DNA from: an uncultured Trueperaceae bacterium
Lineage (GTDB): Bacteria; Deinococcota; Deinococci; Deinococcales; Trueperaceae
Assembly: GCA_937873495.1 (NCBI GenBank)
Contig: CALMXZ010000014.1
Coordinates: 1 to 64,000 of the forward strand
Length of the DNA stretch: 64,000 bases
Direction of reading: 5' to 3'
Made by a program: the position numbers and the translations under genes. Each line of letters starts with the position of its first letter. Positions within the stretch are counted from its first letter, which is position 1. The notes below the pieces were generated by a model, which worked only from the letters and a program-made list of their open reading frames with translations, was not told the origin of the DNA and made no database searches. Positions 60,940-64,000 of this stretch are shown here, piece by piece.

Positions 60940-62133
60940 TCAGCCGTCTACGAGCAAGTCTTCCTGTAGCGCAGGGTTTTCTCCCAAGGCGATGGACGCG
61001 AATAGCCGGAAGGTGCGCAGCCGTGCCTCCGGGCTGAGCGAGAAACCCAGCTCAAGGCGTCTATGTGCCGGGATGCCGAGCTCATCCAGCCGGGGCGCCG
61101 CCCCGAACGTGTTGATGTAGAGGTCGGGCGCTGCGGCGAGAACGGACTCGGCGGGGTCTTGGTCTGTCAAGAGCACGATCCGGTTCAGGTCGAGGCGGCT
61201 GTACTGGGAGAGCACGTGCAGTCCAGCCCCGACGTTGTATCCCTCGGCTACGAAACAGTACTTGCGTCCCGGATCTAGCGCACGCAAGTCTGCGATGGTG
61301 GACGCCGTCAGTTGCGCTGTGACGCCGATGACTTCGGACTCGAACCCGAGTTCCGCCAAGCGGGCCTCGACCCTCGGCACATACGACATCAGTGTGAACG
61401 TGAAGTACGCGGACTCGTTCGCGTCGAGCCTCGTTCGACCATCACCTTCCAGGGCAGCCACCGTTAGACAGTAAGGGTCGGCAGTCACCCCGTTGGGCAT
61501 CAGCGCGGCGATCTCCGACGCATACTTCTCTGCGCCGCGCAGATTCGGCATCGCGACCACGAATCTCACACGCCGGTGCCTGCTGGCCCGTGCAACGAGA
61601 CTGCGATGCACCGTGGTCGCGTCGAACCCGAGCGCGTTGGCCCGCTCGAGCAACTTGTCGACAGCGCTGTGCAGCGCTGCGTGGCGCTTGCTGGCGTGCT
61701 GGGAGCCGCTGTCGAGAGTCGCAACGAATGTCCCTAGCCCTCGTCTGCTTTCGATGAGCCCCTCGGCGTGAAGGGTCCGGTAAGCGAGCGCGACTGTGCC
61801 GGTGTTGAGACCGAGCTGCTGGGCGAGGTCGCGGACCGAAGGTAATCGGTCGCTGGCAGACAGTCCTCGCCCGGTGATCAGGTGTCGGATTTGGTGTACG
61901 ACCTGCTGGTACAGGGGGACGTAACTGTCGTCTCCAACGACCAGGTCCAAGTGAGCAGGCCCATCCGGGCGGATGACTGCGCGAGGGCCTGGACGTAAGT
62001 CCGGGCCAACGCCAACGGGCACGTCCGCGTGTGGGGACGCGTTCGTGCGACCGGTCTCGTCCCGTTGAGCAGTTGCGTCATTCTGGCCGTGCCCGAGCAG
62101 GGGGGTCGGTCCGCCACCTTCGGATGATGTCAT
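60940..62133 (-). CDS. GntR-type regulator with unusual C-terminal domain, copy 2
   Basis: 397 residues, with a disordered N-terminal tail of about 65 before the HTH (PLYQQVVHQIRHLITGRGLSASDRLPSVRDLAQQLGLNTGTVALAYRTLHAEGLIESRRGLGTFVA). C-terminal half parallels copies 1 and 3: VRFVVAMPNLRGAEKYASEIA, SEVIGVTAQLTAST, RALDPGRKYCFVAEGYNVGAGLHVLSQYSRLDLNRIVLLTD, AAAPDLYINTFGAAPRLDELGIP, RLELGFSLSPEA. Convergent with the M19 gene. Confidence 0.85.
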   Translation of the reverse strand: MTSSEGGGPTPLLGHGQNDATAQRDETGRTNASPHADVPVGVGPDLRPGPRAVIRPDGPAHLDLVVGDDSYVPLYQQVVHQIRHLITGRGLSASDRLPSVRDLAQQLGLNTGTVALAYRTLHAEGLIESRRGLGTFVATLDSGSQHASKRHAALHSAVDKLLERANALGFDATTVHRSLVARASRHRRVRFVVAMPNLRGAEKYASEIAALMPNGVTADPYCLTVAALEGDGRTRLDANESAYFTFTLMSYVPRVEARLAELGFESEVIGVTAQLTASTIADLRALDPGRKYCFVAEGYNVGAGLHVLSQYSRLDLNRIVLLTDQDPAESVLAAAPDLYINTFGAAPRLDELGIPAHRRLELGFSLSPEARLRTFRLFASIALGENPALQEDLLVDG

Positions 62134-62280
62134 CTGTACGTCACGGCCTTGCCCAATGTCGCGATCATGGTGCCCCTTGCTGCTGGCTATTGACTGAGAG
62201 GATAGGCCGGGAGCTCAAGGTGTTCAACTACCGCCGTTACGGCCGTGTGAAGCGCTGTGTGGTAGCGACGCGGCCTCTAA

Positions 62281-63564
62281 TCAAGGTCCGCGGTCACCCG
62301 GGCCGTTGCCAACCAGACCACAGACCAACGTGACCGCCAGGCCGCCATTCCGCGTCCGGACGACGTGCGCGTCGCTCACGTGAGGCAGCAGCGCCTCCGG
62401 ATCCGTCGTCAGGAGCACGACCTCCCAGGTGCTGCCCGAACCCGCCAGCCGCTCGAGGAACGCGCGCGCCGTCGCCACCGCCTCGCGCCGCTCGCCCAGT
62501 CGCACGCCGTAGGGCAGGTTGGCCAGGACCAGGCCCCGGTGGGCGCCCCGGCGGCCGCCGAGGGCCGCGAAGTCGAAGCGCGTGCTGTCGCCGAGCTCGA
62601 GCGTCACGCCAGCGTACTCGGGCCGGGCCAGGTTCGCCCGGGCGGCCCCTAGGGCCTCGGTGTCCGAATCGATACCGATGATGCGCGTGGTGGACGCAGG
62701 CAGTGCTTCCTCCTCGGTACGCCGCTCCGCCTGGCGCCTGACCTCCCGATAGGCCCCAGCCCGAAACCACGCCGCCCGCTCGAACGCGAACGCCCGGTGC
62801 CTCCCCGGCGGCAGCCCGGCCAGGGCGTCCGCCGCCTCGATGAGGAGCGTGCCGCTGCCGCAGAACGGGTCTACGACCACGTCGGGCGGCCCGTTCAGGC
62901 GCCGCATGCCCGTCAAGACCATGGCGGCCGCTAGAGTCTCGCGCACGGGCGCCGTGTGAACGTGCGTGCGCACGCCGCGGCGGTGGAGGTGGTCGCCGCT
63001 CGTGTCCAAACTCAATGTGCAACGGTCGTTTTGCAGATGCACGTGGAAAAGGAGCCCCGCATCCGGTGCGAGCCGCGGGTAGAGTCCCAACGGGCGCAGC
63101 TCGCGCGCCACGGCGCTGGCTACCGTGTTGGCCACGCCGTCGCCCGCCTGCAGCTTCGAGTGACGCGACGTGACGTGGAGGTTGTACGTGCTCGCGAAGC
63201 CGATCTGCGTCAACCACGGCACGCCGCGCGCCCGGTCGTAGAGCATCTCAGGCGAGGCGGCCGGGAACTCGCCGAGGCGGAGTAGCACGCGGCTCGCGGT
63301 CCGCAGCTCGAGGTTGGCGCGCATGACGCCGGCGTGGTCGAGCGCCAGTGCGATGCCGCCGCGCTCGACGCGCAGCGCGGAGCGCTCCTCCGCGAAGCCG
63401 CCGTCAAGCAGCTCGGAGGCGAGCAGCTCCTCGAGCCCGGGTGCGACCTGCACGTAGCAGTCGAACGGCCCTCCCAGGAGCCAACGCTTCACGCGGCGCT
63501 CGAGGGCGCGGGGGGTCACGCGTTCGGGGCCGCTCGGGTGGGCGGCTGGCGGGTCGCCTGTCAC
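62281..63564 (-). CDS. THUMP-domain class I methyltransferase (RlmL/TrmN-like)
   Basis: 427 residues. N-terminal THUMP/ferredoxin-like part (FDCYVQVAPGLEELLASELLDGGF), then SAM-dependent methyltransferase: RETLAAAMVLTGMRRLNGPPDVVVDPFCGSGTLLIEAADAL, IIGIDSDTEALGAARANL and the catalytic VLANLPYGVRLG (NLPYG in place of NPPYG). Methylates guanine in rRNA (RlmL-like) or tRNA; which of them is not certain. ATG 63564. Confidence 0.9.
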   Translation of the reverse strand: MTGDPPAAHPSGPERVTPRALERRVKRWLLGGPFDCYVQVAPGLEELLASELLDGGFAEERSALRVERGGIALALDHAGVMRANLELRTASRVLLRLGEFPAASPEMLYDRARGVPWLTQIGFASTYNLHVTSRHSKLQAGDGVANTVASAVARELRPLGLYPRLAPDAGLLFHVHLQNDRCTLSLDTSGDHLHRRGVRTHVHTAPVRETLAAAMVLTGMRRLNGPPDVVVDPFCGSGTLLIEAADALAGLPPGRHRAFAFERAAWFRAGAYREVRRQAERRTEEEALPASTTRIIGIDSDTEALGAARANLARPEYAGVTLELGDSTRFDFAALGGRRGAHRGLVLANLPYGVRLGERREAVATARAFLERLAGSGSTWEVVLLTTDPEALLPHVSDAHVVRTRNGGLAVTLVCGLVGNGPGDRGP

Positions 63565-63591
63565 CTCAGCACTCTCGCATGCCGCGGCGCG

Positions 63592-64000
63592 TCACGCGTC
63601 CAGGATGATGTCCGCCCCCCGCGCGACCGGCGTCGGGGCGCTGGTGGGGGAGAACAGCTCAGACACGCGCAGGCGCGCCTCGTCGCTGAGGGAGAAGCGC
63701 AGTTCGAGGCGGCGGTCCTCGGGGATGCCGAGCTCTTCCAGGTGCGGCCCGGCGCTGAACGTATGGATGTACAGGTCCGGCGCGGCCGCGAAGAGCGTGT
63801 CGGGCGGGTCGTGCTCGGTGAGGAGCGTGATCCTGCCGAGGTCTAGGCGACTGTGGCGCGCCAGCACGTTCAGCCCGATGCTGATGCCGGTCGCCTCCGC
63901 CACGAGACAGTAGGAGGCCCGCGGGTCGAGGGCCCGCAAGCTCGCGGCGGCGGCCGGCGTGAGCTGCGACGTGATGCCGACGACCTCCGACTCGATGCCC
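63592..64000 (-). CDS. GntR-type regulator with unusual C-terminal domain, copy 3 (partial)
   Basis: Only the last 135 or so residues lie in the window; the N-terminal HTH lies beyond 64000. The visible part SEVVGITSQLTPAAAASLRALDPRASYCLVAEATGISIGLNVLARHSRLDLGRITLLTEHDPPDTLFAAAPDLYIHTFSAGPHLEELGIPEDRRLELRFSLSDEA matches copies 1 and 2. Ends 28 bases before the methyltransferase start, in the same direction. Confidence 0.8.
   Translation of the reverse strand, partial: GIESEVVGITSQLTPAAAASLRALDPRASYCLVAEATGISIGLNVLARHSRLDLGRITLLTEHDPPDTLFAAAPDLYIHTFSAGPHLEELGIPEDRRLELRFSLSDEARLRVSELFSPTSAPTPVARGADIILDA

Overview
This is a high-GC bacterial window (AT-rich only at promoters and near a presumed replication origin) with densely packed genes, many overlapping by 1 or 4 bases (TGATG, GTGA). 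Gene content suits the Deinococcota: several dipeptide/oligopeptide ABC transport operons, an error-prone DnaE2 polymerase with a DUF6504 partner, a ParA carrying an AGG instead of KGG motif, and two lone 29-base elements close to my memory of the Thermus type I-E CRISPR repeat. A member of the Trueperaceae is a reasonable guess, but no rRNA or other marker here proves it.

Layout. 1-12.5 kb is housekeeping: polX (cut by the window edge, with a G-rich Pro/Ala insertion) and ligA, an anion/arsenite-type permease, a large lipoprotein, an FAD monooxygenase, a beta carbonic anhydrase, a vitamin B6 pair (yggS, pdxY) and a PIG-L deacetylase. 12.6-20 kb is a carbohydrate-like locus: ROK regulator, solute-binding protein (SBP) with permeases, alpha/beta hydrolase and a glycosidase. 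19.8-24.4 kb holds decayed duplicates: a lipoprotein pseudogene beside its live copy, and a MazG-like plus small-protein module present once intact and once broken. It also holds a TetR-DoxX-SDR locus with a clear operator and a frameshifted SDR gene. 23.7-33.2 kb is a peptide-use locus: one long minus-strand run (SBP, two permeases, two M24 proteins that have lost metal ligands, a deaminase, a MazG-like enzyme, a small protein), diverging from an Lrp-type regulator and a gamma-glutamyltransferase.

34.4-47 kb looks like a plasmid or chromid replication and partition region. A DUF4143 AAA ATPase is preceded by five repeats with an exact 23-bp period. Then come a Rep_3-type initiator, a 17-bp iteron family (RGTACCC-N3-TTTCCCC) before rep and again beyond parAB, two parS-like palindromes, parA, parB, bcp and dnaE2. 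An Xre/RES toxin-antitoxin pair follows. Finding such an origin about 35 kb from ligA and polX suggests an integrated plasmid or a second replicon that carries core genes.

48-64 kb is a two-sided peptide or small-acid uptake locus around a GntR-type regulator. The minus side has a tautomerase lacking Pro-1, the regulator, two paralogous TPR proteins, an SBP and two permeases. The plus side has an SBP, two permeases, a 2-hydroxyacid dehydrogenase and an M19-like protein lacking the HxD motif. A shared motif, GGTACACC(C/G)ATACAC, lies upstream of both arms. Two more regulators with the same unusual C-terminal half follow, the last cut by the window end, with an rRNA methyltransferase between them.

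Four SBP-permease-permease sets occur but no ABC ATPase gene, so these importers must use ATPases encoded elsewhere. Three of the four have a long perfect inverted repeat between the SBP gene and the first permease gene.
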